In this document: piece after piece, positions 1-13,040 of the stretch
Position numbering within the stretch: the first letter of the stretch is position 1
Layout of the letters: the number at the start of each line of letters is the position of its first letter
NCBI GenBank assembly: GCA_029718625.1
Contig: CM056377.1
Coordinates: forward strand, 37,222,199-37,286,198
From: Synaphobranchus kaupii
Taxonomy: Eukaryota > Chordata > Actinopteri > Anguilliformes > Synaphobranchidae
DNA: 64,000 nt
Direction: 5' to 3'
Translations under genes and position numbers: made by a program
Notes under the pieces: generated by a model
What the model saw: the letters and a program-made list of their open reading frames with translations, nothing else
Told to the model about the DNA's origin: nothing
Database searches by the model: none

Positions 1-262
1 CCTCTTGCTGCGCCATATGCTAGGACTACAGCTTATTTTATCCGGGCCGCTACCGGTAGCCAGTCGAGGGCGATGGGGAAAAGTGTGACATGCATGCATT
101 TCGGCTTATCATAGAGAGACAAGTAGCAGCATTCTGTATGACCTGGAGGGGCCTGACGGCAGACGCAGGGAGATCAGCAAGGAGAGAGTTGCAGCATGCC
201 AGTCAGGACAGTGCTAGGGTCTCCACAGTCAGCTCGAAAGTCAGACACATGAATACAGGTAT

Positions 263-2007
<1,745 letters not shown>

Positions 2008-2013
2008 TTTATT
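2008..2013 (-). promoter_or_regulatory. Candidate polyadenylation signal AATAAA
   Basis: Read on the minus strand this is AATAAA, about 230 bases after the stop codon of the candidate terminal exon. The spacing suits a short 3' UTR. The hexamer is common by chance in AT-rich DNA, so its value depends on the upstream exon being real. Confidence 0.3.
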
Positions 2014-2242
2014 GAAGTTCTTTTTGGTTTCATACCAAATGCTCAAATGCAACATGGTAAGATATTTACATACAAATAAAAAAAAATCCTCAAACTGAAT
2101 ACATTTGAAATATTCCATCAGTCAGTCACTGTGGGGTTTTAAAATGGTACCCTTAATGAGAGTGGACAAGTCTCTCCAGCACCTCTTAAACTGGATGAAC
2201 GGGGAAGGATTGCTTTGAAGGATTAATAAAAATCTCATCTCA

Positions 2243-2353
2243 TCACTGCTGCAGCCACTGACGGAGCATCTTTCTGCCATTTTCAATATTTCTGTGCCAA
2301 GTGATAGCTTCAGATGACCCTGTACTTGATGCGTGACAGTACAACAACAGCGT
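2243..2353 (-). CDS. Candidate terminal coding exon (tentative)
   Basis: On the minus strand a TTTGCACACAG acceptor precedes base 2353. Read in phase 0, the phase in which the 12.7-kb exon ends, it codes 36 residues ending in RKMLRQWLQQ and then TGA at 2243-2245. An AATAAA follows at 2008-2013. A problem is that the other two frames are also open for some distance. One ends in VVVLSRIKYRVI plus stop, and the third runs through to about 2122. The phase match and polyadenylation signal favour a genuine 3' end of the gene, but the frame and the exon start are uncertain. The alternative is non-coding or 3' UTR sequence with fortuitous open frames. Confidence 0.3.
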   Translation of the reverse strand, partial: TLLLYCHASSTGSSEAITWHRNIENGRKMLRQWLQQ

Positions 2354-2459
2354 CTGTGTGCAAAGGCCATAAGGCCTTTGATTCCTTGTTTGGAACAGAA
2401 GCAAAAGATGCAGAGCTCCTACTGTTCAACAACTTTTCATGCCACGACCCTAAACACTG

Positions 2460-2625
2460 ACGGACCCAGAGGTGGAAAGTCCAGATGTCAGAAAGTAAAG
2501 GTCCTGCCATGTTTTACTTCCACCCATGAACTCAGCCAGCTGATTTCACTAATTAGTTCTATCTCCTGGTTGAAGAATTGTGCTAATTAGCAAATCCTGG
2601 TGATTGGAAGAAAAAAAAAAACTGG
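2460..2625. repeat. Probable dispersed fish repeat fragment
   Basis: This segment, running from the AGAGGTGGAAAGTCCAGA stretch to the CTAATTAGCAAATCCTGGTG stretch, resembles a short non-coding interspersed sequence I associate with many fish genomes. No transposase or terminal repeats are visible, so class and boundaries are unknown. It lies just upstream, in transcript orientation, of the candidate terminal exon. Confidence 0.35.
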
Positions 2626-5138
2626 GGAGGTTGGACCCTTATGGGGTTCAAACACAAGCGACAGCAGCAGCTCACATGTTGGGGGAATATGTGAGCTTAT
2701 TCTGCATCTATCAAGTATCAGCCAAAACGTTCTCTTCCCACTCTGGAGGGAACAGTGCTCCATCCATGGCACATTCTTGGTTCAAACATTCATTACAGAG
2801 CTGACTTGATTATAGATGTAACATCATTGCAGTTAATGTGCAAATTGCTTGTGGAGCCGGCCTGGGATAGAGCATCCTTCAGACACTCACACTCAAACTT
2901 CCATTTCTGAGGCTCCATCTATCGCACCCCTGCATACTTACAAGATTAAAACCAATGCATGGAGTTGTGTATCCCACAATATTGATCGCTGCTATATCAC
3001 AGACATATGAGAACTCAATATGCTTAGGTTACACATTGATTTCTCATAAAAAAAACAAAAAAACATAATGAATCAAAAACCTATTTTCAAGATTTTGTTC
3101 CACGATAAGCAATGGTGGTGATCGGGAATGTTACTCAGGACTCATGAGTTACCACGCAGTCCTGCAGTCGTCACTGGTGTGACAGTTTATACATGTAGAG
3201 GTAAGAAAAAAACTTTAGCGTGAAAAGTACAAGATACGATCACTCCAGATGACAGTTCCAAAAAGTGTTCCCACTACAGAAATTTGGCCGTAATGACCAC
3301 TCGTAAAATAAAGGATCATCAATGGAAATGACAGTTATTAAGATTGGGGATTAAACAATGAGTTTAATATGATAGGGCTATCTATAAAACCTTTACAACC
3401 TGGTCCTGTATGCACAGATTACATCCCCAGTGCTCGATGCCAAAGACACATGTTAATAAGCTCACAACCTTTAATTAAGCAATATGTATAAGTAGGCTCC
3501 CCATTAAGCAGTGATTTGTGGGCTAGTTCATTATGCCAAGCCCCAGCCACCAGACACATATTCAATACAAATCAAGCCAGCCTGAATATTATCCAGCTTA
3601 ATGTGTGCCCAATATTGATATTTTATCACTGCCCCTCTGATTAGTGACTTTTAGAATCTTCATTTTTCATTTTGTTGGGGCAGCAATGAAGACCTAATGA
3701 CCCTCATTAATTTTCTAATGGAATCATTAATTTACATTGTTTATTGGGTAATGAATGGCCTTCCCATTCGCCATATTTATGCTTCTTGCCTGTACAGTGT
3801 ATTTTATAATGGTTTACACTACACCTCGTTGCTGTTGGGATTCTCTCGCTGCGACTCTGTTTCGGGGCGCGGGCCCGCATTATATTCGGTGATTTATTCT
3901 GAAGGCGTGATTTACCTGTGTTCCTCCATTAGCGGTTTACAGGTTACAGTGTTTTTCAGACTGATCAATGCCCTTTGCTCGGACACATGATGAAAAGGGC
4001 TTTAGGATCCGGATCGATCGGCGCAGCCCTCATTTCCCAAACACTGCAGAAATATATAGCGCGGGGCCAATTATTTTTAACATGACTGGGAGTGATCAAC
4101 GGTGGTTTGCGCTCACGCGCGGATCGCGCGCCCGCGATTGGAGCCGAGGCGGCGGTTTTCCGTTCGCGGTGCGCCGGGAATCCTCTCGGCGCCGGATCAA
4201 AGGCTGAGGTGTTTGGGCGCTGCCCCGGACTCGCTGCGGCTCCTCCCTGCTGGCTCAACCCTGTGGGAACCTGGGAAGAAAAAAAACCACATCCAACTCA
4301 TTAGTCGGGTAGCACTGATGCTTTCTCGCCTTGTCTTGGGAGATGGGCGAGGAGCTATACACTGTGCAAGCGCTCACGGGAACGGGGCGATCCATCCACC
4401 CCGGCTTGGCACGCAATCATCCCCCTCCACATTTCGGCAAATGCTATTCCCCTGCAGGTCTTATTCAACTGCCCCGTGGTCACATAAATCAGGCCCATCC
4501 CAGTATAATGGATCTGCCCGACAGAATTGAGAGTGTGGAATGACACACGTGGGACTGAGAGATGAAGAGGGCCCTACTCACGCCACGCAGCCTTCTTCTT
4601 CTTCCTCTCCCTCAGCTGGTGCGATGAGCACGTCCCAGCATCCTTCTCTTGCCCCTTCCTCGGACAGGCGATCACGCTCTGAGGAGGCTCCGCGCCGGTC
4701 ACATTACCAGTCACCTTCCCGAGGTCAACACACAACAGGTTATTTCTAATACGTTATGTTCTGTTGATGGCAATTATCATTTTTCGTGCCTTCCGCAGAC
4801 AGCTGTCTCAGGCAGGAGAACCAATAGTATGAAATGGTTGAATTGTTTACACACAGTGGGAACTGACAGAGTGAGAAATGTATAGGTAAAGACAGGCCTG
4901 CAACAGACCTCTTCAAAGTTTGTAAATAATAATGACGTAACAAAGATGCGCTCGCATTTTGGCAATAAAACAAAGTCAGAAAGCAGGCTGAGTGATTATG
5001 CGAAGCAACTAAACTTCCAGATCGGGCAAGTTATTGAGTAAACTTACCCTACCAACTGGCAAAAATCTTCCTGATCCTTACGATCAAGATATCACAAAAT
5101 GGTCCCTTGTTTAGTGACCAGATATATACAGTGAGCAA
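2626..5138. other. Intronic DNA with a GC-rich patch
   Basis: No exon is supported here. Most of it is AT-rich single-copy-looking sequence. About 3840-4260 is distinctly GC- and CpG-rich, with several CGCG and GCGC sites, and may be a CpG island or regulatory element within the large intron. Overlapping ORFs at 3965-4546 arise from this base composition, not from coding. Confidence 0.4.
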
Positions 5139-5812
5139 CATAATTCATTGGACAGTGACACATTTTTTGTTATTTTGGTTCTGTACTCTAGCACTTTGAA
5201 TTTGAAAGGATACAATGAGGGTGAAGTGTAGACTGTCAGCTTTAATTTGAGGGTATTTTTCATCTATATGGGATGAACCGTTTAGAATTATAGAACCTTT
5301 TGTACATGGTACCCCCCATTTTCGGGCATCAAAAAATATTTTACATAACAGTTTAACATAATGTAGAATAAAGTAATCATTTTTTATATTTGGTCACATA
5401 TCCTTTGCATGCCATAAAGGATAACTTGAAGGGTTTGGAGAAACAACCCTTAAAGTGATCCATCCATATCTACTGCATATCTGGCAGCAGAGTGATGGTT
5501 TGAGGCTTGTTTGATACCTCAGACCCTTGATGACTTACAGCCATTTCGCCAACCATGTATTCCATACTGTTCCAGAATAATTCACAGCTAAATCTAGTCC
5601 CACCCCCCAATTCCCATAAAGATCCATTCAAATGCAGAGACGTTATAGTATCGCTTGTAAGAGTACCAGAAAATAAGATATGAAGAGTCTTTTGATATTG
5701 TTGGGTCACAGACATCAGGAAGTCATGGCATGCAAAGGATATGCAACCAAATATTTTACATTATTACTTTATTCTACATCATGTTAAAAATATTTTTTTG
5801 ATGCCCAAAAAT

Positions 5813-5841
<29 letters not shown>
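5139..5841. mobile_element. Tc1-ended foldback (MITE-like) element, right arm truncated
   Basis: The left end has the GGACAGTGACACATTTTTTG terminal sequence also seen at 14.57 and 36.87 kb. The interior is an inverted repeat: 5330-5420 (ATTTTCGGGCATCAAAAAAT and on to TTTGCATGCC) pairs with 5725-5812 (GGCATGCAAAGGATATGC and on to GATGCCCAAAAATG). The right arm stops in a run of 28 G at the point where the left arm reads CCCCCC, so the outer right arm is missing. No transposase is encoded, so it is non-autonomous. The core is shared with the elements at 14.6 and 48.9 kb. Confidence 0.7.
5813..5840. repeat. Poly-G tract (28 G)
   Basis: An uninterrupted homopolymer of G lies at the broken end of the foldback element. 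A C6 tract sits at the mirror position of the left arm, so this run probably expanded from a short ancestral G tract. It can form G-quadruplexes and is prone to sequencing and assembly error. Confidence 0.95.
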
Positions 5842-5843
<2 letters not shown>

Positions 5844-6960
5844 ATGTACAAATCACTGCTTACTTCCTCACTGCTAATTTCCCCTTTCCTTCAATATGGG
5901 ACCTTCGGCTTGACACATGCTGCAAACCAATTGCTTTAATAGAGAACTTTTTTGTGTGCAAAACTTAAAATCCAAAAGAGTTTCTCCATCCCTGATGACT
6001 TGGCTTTAATGTGTCTTATTTTGTTCAGAAATAAATTATGGCCAGTTAGTCACTGTTTACAGTTTCATAATAAATGAAAAGCAATTTTATATTTTGCATT
6101 TAATTTTTTTCTGCTGTAACCGAAAATGTACCGGACCGTGAAGTCAAAACGAACATTACTAACCAAGACTTTTGTGTAGCGTTACACCCCTACTGGGTAC
6201 CCATTAAGCCCAGTCTGGACTTTTCACATATTTCAAAATATTTACTAGTTTTTTATAGAAGTTATAAATTAAGTCATAAACCTTGAAGTGAGAGATTAAT
6301 CTTTCCATTTCACTTTTAATATTTATTTTCTTTTGGAGTTTATTTTCATAAATAGTTATTTTTTGTAGTCCTTTTTTATCATGTGCTCAAAGAAAATAAA
6401 ATTGAACATTACTTTTATCACCTGGCCTAAATGTCATGATTTCTGGTTCTTAACTGTAATTGTCTGAAAGCTTTTTTGTGTGTTTTTTTAATGCGAGAAT
6501 ACAGGAAATTACTTCTAAGGTAGTATGAAAATGCATAAGCTCCACTGCCCCCCCCTTCACTATCCCCTCCATAAGGGATACAACCATTTCCATGTAGGGC
6601 CAACGTATGGAGTTCTTTGCTGTATCTATTTAACCTTAAATAGTTCAAATAGTTCTACAAACAGTTACACACATGGGGCAAGCGTTCTAAGCCAATGCAT
6701 AACAGGTATAATTACAGCATAGACCATCTAAAAACTGACATAGTATATCATGCAGAATAGGTATTATATTAATTATTAATTATGATTCAAAGTACAAGCT
6801 GTCATCATTATAAATATAATTCACAAGAACGTTTGAGAATATTAAACTGAGAAAGCATACACACTCCATTTTACACGCTTTGAAGTGCATATTTCATTAT
6901 TTTACACAAATGTGGTTCCTTACCCTAAAAAGTCATAATGCACTGACCTTGTATAGATTA
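5842..6960. other. AT-rich intronic DNA, no feature seen
   Basis: No exon, RNA gene or recognisable mobile element could be supported. There is a short C8 tract near 6549. Confidence 0.45.
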
Positions 6961-8053
6961 GGGTCATTCCATACAATGAATATCTTGCAAGTTATGGCCC
7001 CTTGAATACCTTGGGGTAGCTCAAATTCTGGCTCTTTTTATTTCACATTATATTTTCAGTCATTATCGAGCCCTCATAGCTTCATAACTGAAGGTGCTAG
7101 CCCATATTAACTTTTCAGGGCTCAAGATACGTACATTGAAGTTGTGTTCAAAACTGCAATCAGATCTATTTTACATGCATAACATTCATCTCAGGCCAAA
7201 ATCTCAATTCGTTCAGCTCAATTTTTTCTACAACCAAATTTGGCCACCAATATCACGGGATATATCACAGTATAAATGTTCAAACTGCACCAATGTCTGC
7301 AGCCTAGACTAATACAAGCAGGCATTGGTAGTATTACCATGTATATATAATCAGTTTTCTGAGAATACGTCGCAGAAATTTCAAAAAATACATTTTTGTA
7401 CTTTCTTTGAAGGTTCCATATCACCATGTGGGATAGGTTATGGTTGGTGAAAACAAATGCCAAGTGAAAGGGCTCATTTTTCCCTACATTTTGATACCAG
7501 ACTCAACCTCTAGCGACGATTCCTTCTGTTTCAAAATAAATGTCAAACATAGGCATATTTTGATGCTCGCAAAAAAGTAGTTTAGGGTAGTGAAATTGAC
7601 AAACAACATTGGTATGTTTTATATACTAGAAGTACAACTGACAATGTATACTAATAATTATGATGTTATGTTAAGATATGACCTTGGAAATCACATCATC
7701 GGCAAAGTTCACAATGTGACAACGGAAACAGCATACAGGGACCCTAACCCTAGGGTGGAGATGCTGAACCCCTCCCCAACATTTCCATGTGGCTAGCACA
7801 TTTTTCATGAGGCTAGCACCTTTAGTTGTGAAGCTATGAGGGCTCAAAAATGACAGAAAATTTAATGTGAAATAAAAAGAGCCAGAATTTAAGCTCCCCC
7901 TAGGTACTTCAGGGGGCCATAACTCACAAGAAATTCATAATAAAACATGGTTAAATTTTGCATAGCTTCATTAAATAGATATAGATCACGTGATTTTGAG
8001 GGGGTCAGATGGGTACTTTTCCCAGAATTTATTGATTTTATATGGAATGACCC
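6961..8053. mobile_element. Foldback DNA transposon, non-autonomous, ATTA flanks
   Basis: The element begins GGGTCATTCCATA at 6961 and ends TATGGAATGACCC at 8053. Both sides carry ATTA (6957-6960 and 8054-8057), a candidate 4-bp target duplication. The inverted arms extend well inward: 7020-7105 (AAATTCTGGCTCTTTTTATT, GAGCCCTCATAGCTTCA) pairs with 7795-7900 (TGAAGCTATGAGGGCTC, AATAAAAAGAGCCAGAATTT). No transposase ORF is present. The termini and target duplication identify a cut-and-paste DNA element, but I cannot assign the superfamily. Confidence 0.75.
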
Positions 8054-10287
8054 ATTACCAAACTATTTCAAACATTTAACATTTCAAATCAGTACACCAG
8101 ACAGGAAGGGTCTTATTATTCAATTTGGTAAACAGCACGGAACATGCTGTACAGCATAAAATATGCAAACATCCGCAAGCAACACCGGACATATACTATG
8201 CAAGGCCTGCTTACTGCCACCTTTTGTGCAATTGTAAAACAAATATTTTGCTCATATTTTTCACAAAGTAAATACCACTAACAGATTACTACCTAAATGT
8301 TACAACAGACAAAAGTATATATGTTCAAGGCAAGAATGGGTATAAATTAGTTCTGGCATAAATCATCCTTTTCATGACATCATAACTAATGAACCGTGGG
8401 CCCAAGTTCCAAAGCCACAATCCAATCTACCATGGAGTAATTATATATTAAAAAAAGAGATGCAAAAGAAACAGAACTGATGCATTTTGTCAATTAATGT
8501 TGCTGCAAGGTATTTTTAAAGGTTAAGTTTCATATTCAAAGCCTAAATTAGGTCAATACGGGCAAGCTTGGATTCATCTGAATGTCTGTATAGCTGAGTC
8601 ATGGAAACTCTGGAGCCAGAGTGTGGTTAATGGGAGGTCTGATGGCATATTATATCAATAAAGGCCAAAGACATTAAATGGCATTTCCCTACACTCATAC
8701 CAGAGGCTGGGGGCAGACGGTGCCAACAAAGGATCCTCGCATCCTTTTTTAATTTAATACCAAAAGAAACAACATCGCCAGTTTTGATTTATTTATAATT
8801 ATGACAAAAGCACTTCATCAAAGTTTCTGAAAACATTTGGCTGAAATTTTGAGCAGCGGCCTAATAAAAGGGGCAGAATTTGCAACACAGCTGTAAGAAA
8901 AATGGGCCTTTAAATTGTACAGAAAATGTGTCTTTATTTACTGCATTGTAGATACTTATGAGCTTTTATTCAAACCATAAATAATTTGTTGAAAGGTAAT
9001 ATTCAAGCTGTCGGAGCTTTAGTTGTGCATTTTTAATGGAACTTTTACAGAAGCTGAGCCAGGCTTCCCATATGCTGTGGAACACATACGCATGAGATTC
9101 TTGATACAGCACAGTTGGCTAGACCTATCTATTTTAGGCCATAGACACTTAAATGTTAGCCTCAGAGGAAAAAAGCACAAGCACATATAAACCTACCCGC
9201 AGTTTTAGTACAGACAGTAATGAATTCACCAACATTTATTCCTCCAGCCTCCTTGTTTCCACAGGAAAAGCTGTTTATAGCCAGTGCTGAAAGTTCCCAG
9301 GTTTTACGTGAAATATTCAAATCCGAATAGCTGAACGGAGCGCGCCGCATCGTGATTTGGCACCTGGCGAGCTTCACGCATCTGTTCCATTAGTATGGTT
9401 TGTTGAAGGATAATACCTGACACTACCTCATCCCTTTGAAGAAACAATCAAAGAAACCCAGTCAGTGATCATGATACTATACAGCATACTGTGTAATGAC
9501 TAATTTAGTTACACTGCTACAAAAATTCTCTGTAGGCAATACTGAGGCGCCGTCTTAGCGATGTTGTACCAGCATACTTATGAGCTGATCGCGCTTTACG
9601 GGAAGGGTGTAAAGGAACCACCACTGATCCAATTACAATGCCAAAAAAATAACCGTAGCTGTTAGCGCACATTACAACCTTTTTACAGCGATAATGTATG
9701 GTATTACATCGCATCGCCCAATCAGGATGGTCACTTTTCCAATATGGTGTTCCTATTTTATTCAGTGTTTGGTTACTACTTATCATTTGTTAATCTCTTT
9801 TAAAAAAAGATCAAACCAAATGTCAGAATAATCAAATGGGTAATGCGGATAAACTGGCCCTTCAACAGTACTCATGGACCATTCACCAGTTTTAAATGAC
9901 TGATAACTGCACAGCAAATAAACTGACACATTAATATTTAATAACTGTTCATTCATTTCAGTCAAAGTGACAACTTTAACCCAGTCATGCCTAAAAGGGT
10001 CCTAGGAACAATATAAACATATATCAAACTATGAATAGCACAAACCAAATATAGTCACAAAACACCCCTCTGATTTAAGCTATCTGTAAGCTCTAGCTTT
10101 AGGCAACTTTTTGCTGAGCTTGTTTCTTGAGTTGCCATAGTAATACAACCCTCAACCCCGTATTGCATTGTTGTTGCTATTAAGAAAGACCCCGTTCAAA
10201 ATGGTAGTGTTTGCTGAAAGCCTGGGGAATCCTTCATATTGACCATGGGTAGCCAAGGCAGAACTCAACAAGCTTGGCCTCTTTAGT
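8054..10287. other. AT-rich intronic DNA, no gene seen
   Basis: No splice-bounded exon is supported. ORFs at 9162-9377 and 9517-9786 (minus) lack a phase-compatible acceptor and donor pair. The 9540-9780 stretch is somewhat CpG-containing and may be an old mobile element, but no terminal repeats were found. Confidence 0.4.
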
Positions 10288-10360
10288 GAAAATGAACCGT
10301 CGGTCAATATTTCTTCAGTAAACGAAAATGAACCGTCGGTCAATATTTCTTCAGTAAACG
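10288..10360. repeat. Two-copy 36-bp tandem duplication
   Basis: Two near-perfect 36-bp units begin at 10288 and 10324 (GAAAATGAACCGTCGGTCAA and onward). Because 36 is divisible by three, the minus-strand ORF across it repeats a 12-residue unit. No splice context supports coding. Confidence 0.9.
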
Positions 10361-12165
10361 CTAAAGAAAGAGAAGCCACTTGAATGGGAGGAAGAGTCCC
10401 TTATGATATTCAGACAGGGAGGGCACAGCCTGCTTTCCACTGCTCAAACAACTAAAATAAATACCCTCATTGTGGGCCCCCTTTCCTTAACAAGGAGTGT
10501 AAATAATGTTGCGTGACATGACCCCCCCCCCCCACACACACACACCCACACTCGTACATACATTGATTGCTGTCAAATTTTTATTTACTTGATTATTGCG
10601 AAAAGGCCTTGAGAAAAACATAAGAATAAAAAATAAGACTATGTTTAAGATTATGACTTTAACTACGTTTAAGATTATGACGTTTAAGATGGAGGCTAGT
10701 GTTTCGGAGGAACTTGAAAAGAAAGTTGTAGTGTAAATGCATTAGGCCAGGCAAAGGACACACGCAGTCGTATTTCATCCCCCTGAAATTCTGCAGCATA
10801 AGGTTTTTGTTCAAAGGCAGGGCTGCCTCAATGTTATTTCTCTCAGAGGAGCTGTCACCTTAAATCTTCAGACTGGTTTGTACACAGCCCCGATCGTATA
10901 TTGCTGCCAGAATTACATAAAACAGTAATAAAATCATCTCAAGTGTTCTTCCGAGTGTTGGGAATGCCCTTTGGTTATTCGGTATGTATCTCTATACATA
11001 AAACCAGTATATATTCTGGAGAGAATTAGGTTGAATATGTAAAGAGTCCCTTTTTTCCCGCGAAGGCGGGAACGATAAGCCACCCCGCATATCGGCTCGC
11101 GTGACGCACCGCTCCCAAGAGAGAGTGACACCGCGCATCTCTCTTCTGCTGATCAGGGAGGAAGGCGATTTATTTACATTGCTAAAAAATAAATAAGTAA
11201 ATCTTAGAAAACACTACATTGAATCCCATATTTCTCAGGTTTAAGCTGGCCAGTGAAATGATGCCCTGCGGCAAAAATGACAAAAGGAGGGAAATATGAA
11301 CATTGCACTTATATATGAAGAGATAGTGAAGATGCCTCCTTTGGCCTTTGCTTTAATACCTAATGTATGCTGTATATTTTTGTATATGGGAATCTGTTTG
11401 TTGGTCTGTGAGAAATGTGTAGTGTTTACCCACACCTGCTATTGATATTCCCTCTGCCCATTATGCCATATCTTCAGGAAAACTAGCATTGAGCTTGATA
11501 GATAATCCTTATGTTTAGAAACGTTTTCATCAGTAAATGAAGTAAGTTGCTATTAGAAAACTGCTTTGCCTGGGAGCAAACAGTTGATGCAGCTGCAGTA
11601 TAAATCTCCGTTTTTGACACAGAACTTTAAAATATTAATTTTGTTGGGATGGCTCAGGTTGCTCTCGGGGGGACGGGGAGTTATTCATGTGCGCGCAGTT
11701 GCTACAAAGCAAAATCAGTGGAACGTTTCATTAGACAACAATCTGTGCTGCAGTCTGCTCCTTCCTAGCTGGCAGTGTGAAGACTCAGACAGGGAGGGAG
11801 AGGCTCACAGCTCGAGCTCCTCAGAGACGCTTCACAGCGTCAAAATATTACTAAATTAGCAACTTTGCCCCTTTGGTATTCGTGGATGCCAATTAAAGTT
11901 ACCGTTAAAAAGTTACAATAAGTTCCTTCGGTAATACAAATCTCTTTTTGTGTTATGATTTTGCGTGTCTGGCCTACAGTCTGTTACTGCTACCATGCGA
12001 GCTGTCCTGTGTAGTTGTGCTTTTCACGACTGACCCTAATGGTGAGTCCCCTGTGACTGAGGACTCGTGTGTGTATATCTGTGTGTGAATGCAGCACACC
12101 GGTCCTGTCCTCTGCAATGGACTACAGGGCAACATAGGTGTGGTAATATCTCTCACTCTATCTCG
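10361..12165. other. AT-rich intronic DNA, no gene seen
   Basis: Only a short mixed C-run and CA-repeat near 10522-10550 and small direct repeats (TTTAAGATTATGAC) near 10640-10690 stand out. No exon is supported. Confidence 0.4.
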
Positions 12166-12239
12166 CCCTCTCTCTCAGCTCAGATTGTACTAATGGCTGG
12201 GAGTGAGGGAGAGATGGTGAGAGGAAGGATAGCGAGGGA

Positions 12240-12557
12240 GAGCAGAAAGGGAAGAGCAGCGGAAAAGGGCAGAGTAAGCGATAGTAAGAGAGATAGATAG
12301 TGAGACAGAGAGCAAGAAGGAGAAAGGGATAGAAGCAGGGAGAGAGGTAGATAGACGGAGGTAGTGAGATAAAGAGAGAGAGAGAGAGAGAGAGAACAGG
12401 GTGAGCAGAAAGGGAAGAGCAGTGGAAAGGGCAGAGTAAGGGATAGTAAGAGAGATAGATAGTGAGACAGAGAGCAAGGAGAAAGGGATAGAAGCAGGGA
12501 GAGAGGTAGATAGACAGAGGTAGTGAGATAAAGAGAGAGAGAGAGAGAGAACAGGGT
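12240..12557. repeat. GA-rich minisatellite, about 163-bp period, two units
   Basis: A long GA-rich unit starting GAGCAGAAAGGGAAGAGCAG occurs at 12240 and again at 12403, giving a period of about 163 bp. Each unit ends in a pure (GA)n run. In the gene's orientation this is a CT-rich tract starting about 20 bases inside the intron, just after the donor of the 12.7-kb exon. The long minus-strand ORFs here (Leu/Ser repeats) read through the repeat and are not protein-coding. Confidence 0.9.
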
Positions 12558-12577
12558 GAGCAAGGCCAGCAGACTAC

Positions 12578-12787
12578 CTCCACGATGGCCCCGTCAGGCT
12601 GTCTGAGGAAGTGCCGATGCTGTTCCCTCAGCCCACTGAGGTGCAGGGTGTAGACAGACACGCGCGTGCTGGTCTCCCCGCGGCCAGGAGCGGCTCCCGA
12701 GGGCCCGGCGCCACGCTGGGGGTCACAGCTGGAGGTGGCACAGCCTGCCGAGGGGTCCTCCGTCCAGATGTAGTCGTACACTGCCAC
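12578..12787 (-). CDS. Exon J of multipass membrane protein gene (soluble tail)
   Basis: A 210-bp exon encodes 70 residues with no split codons. The acceptor is CTCTGTCTCACTAG before 12787 and the donor is GAG|GTAGTC after 12578. It starts VAVYDYIWTEDP and ends FLRQPDGAIVE. A Gly/Pro/Ala-rich low-complexity insert (about residues 15-39) precedes a more ordered segment, STRVSVYTLHLSGLREQHRH. There is no hydrophobic helix, so it is probably part of a cytoplasmic tail. It starts in phase 0, matching the phase 0 end of the 29.7-kb exon 16.9 kb upstream. I do not recognise the domain. Coding is GC-rich against its AT-rich surroundings. Confidence 0.8.
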
Positions 12788-13040
12788 CTAGTGAGACAGA
12801 GGAAAACCCCCCACCCAACACCGTCACCACCACCATCGACCACCCCCCCCCCCCCCCCCCCTGCACCGCCTTTAATTAGGTACTGTCAAGGGCTTGTCAC
12901 AGCAGTCAGGACTCTCTCTCTCTCTCAATGGCAACAGGAGGAGCGAGGGAGGGAGGGAGAGGGAGGGGTGGGGGTGGGGATGAGCAGGCAGGGTTGAACT
13001 GCATACCTGCACTGACACAAATGCTCACTTCACGCAATTA
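12788..13040. repeat. Poly-C tract and G-rich quadruplex-prone intron segment
   Basis: Just upstream of exon J in transcript orientation there is a C19 run (12843-12861). At about 12948-12978 there is a plus-strand G-rich stretch with at least six runs of three or more G, for example GGGAGGGAGGGAGAGGGAGG. Either could form non-B DNA. No gene is present. Confidence 0.7.

Noticed and set aside
12158..12577. Left continuation of the 209-codon minus-strand ORF beyond exon J
   Set aside because: Past the GTAGTC donor it reads only the CT-rich minisatellite (Leu/Ser repeats), so this part is intron.
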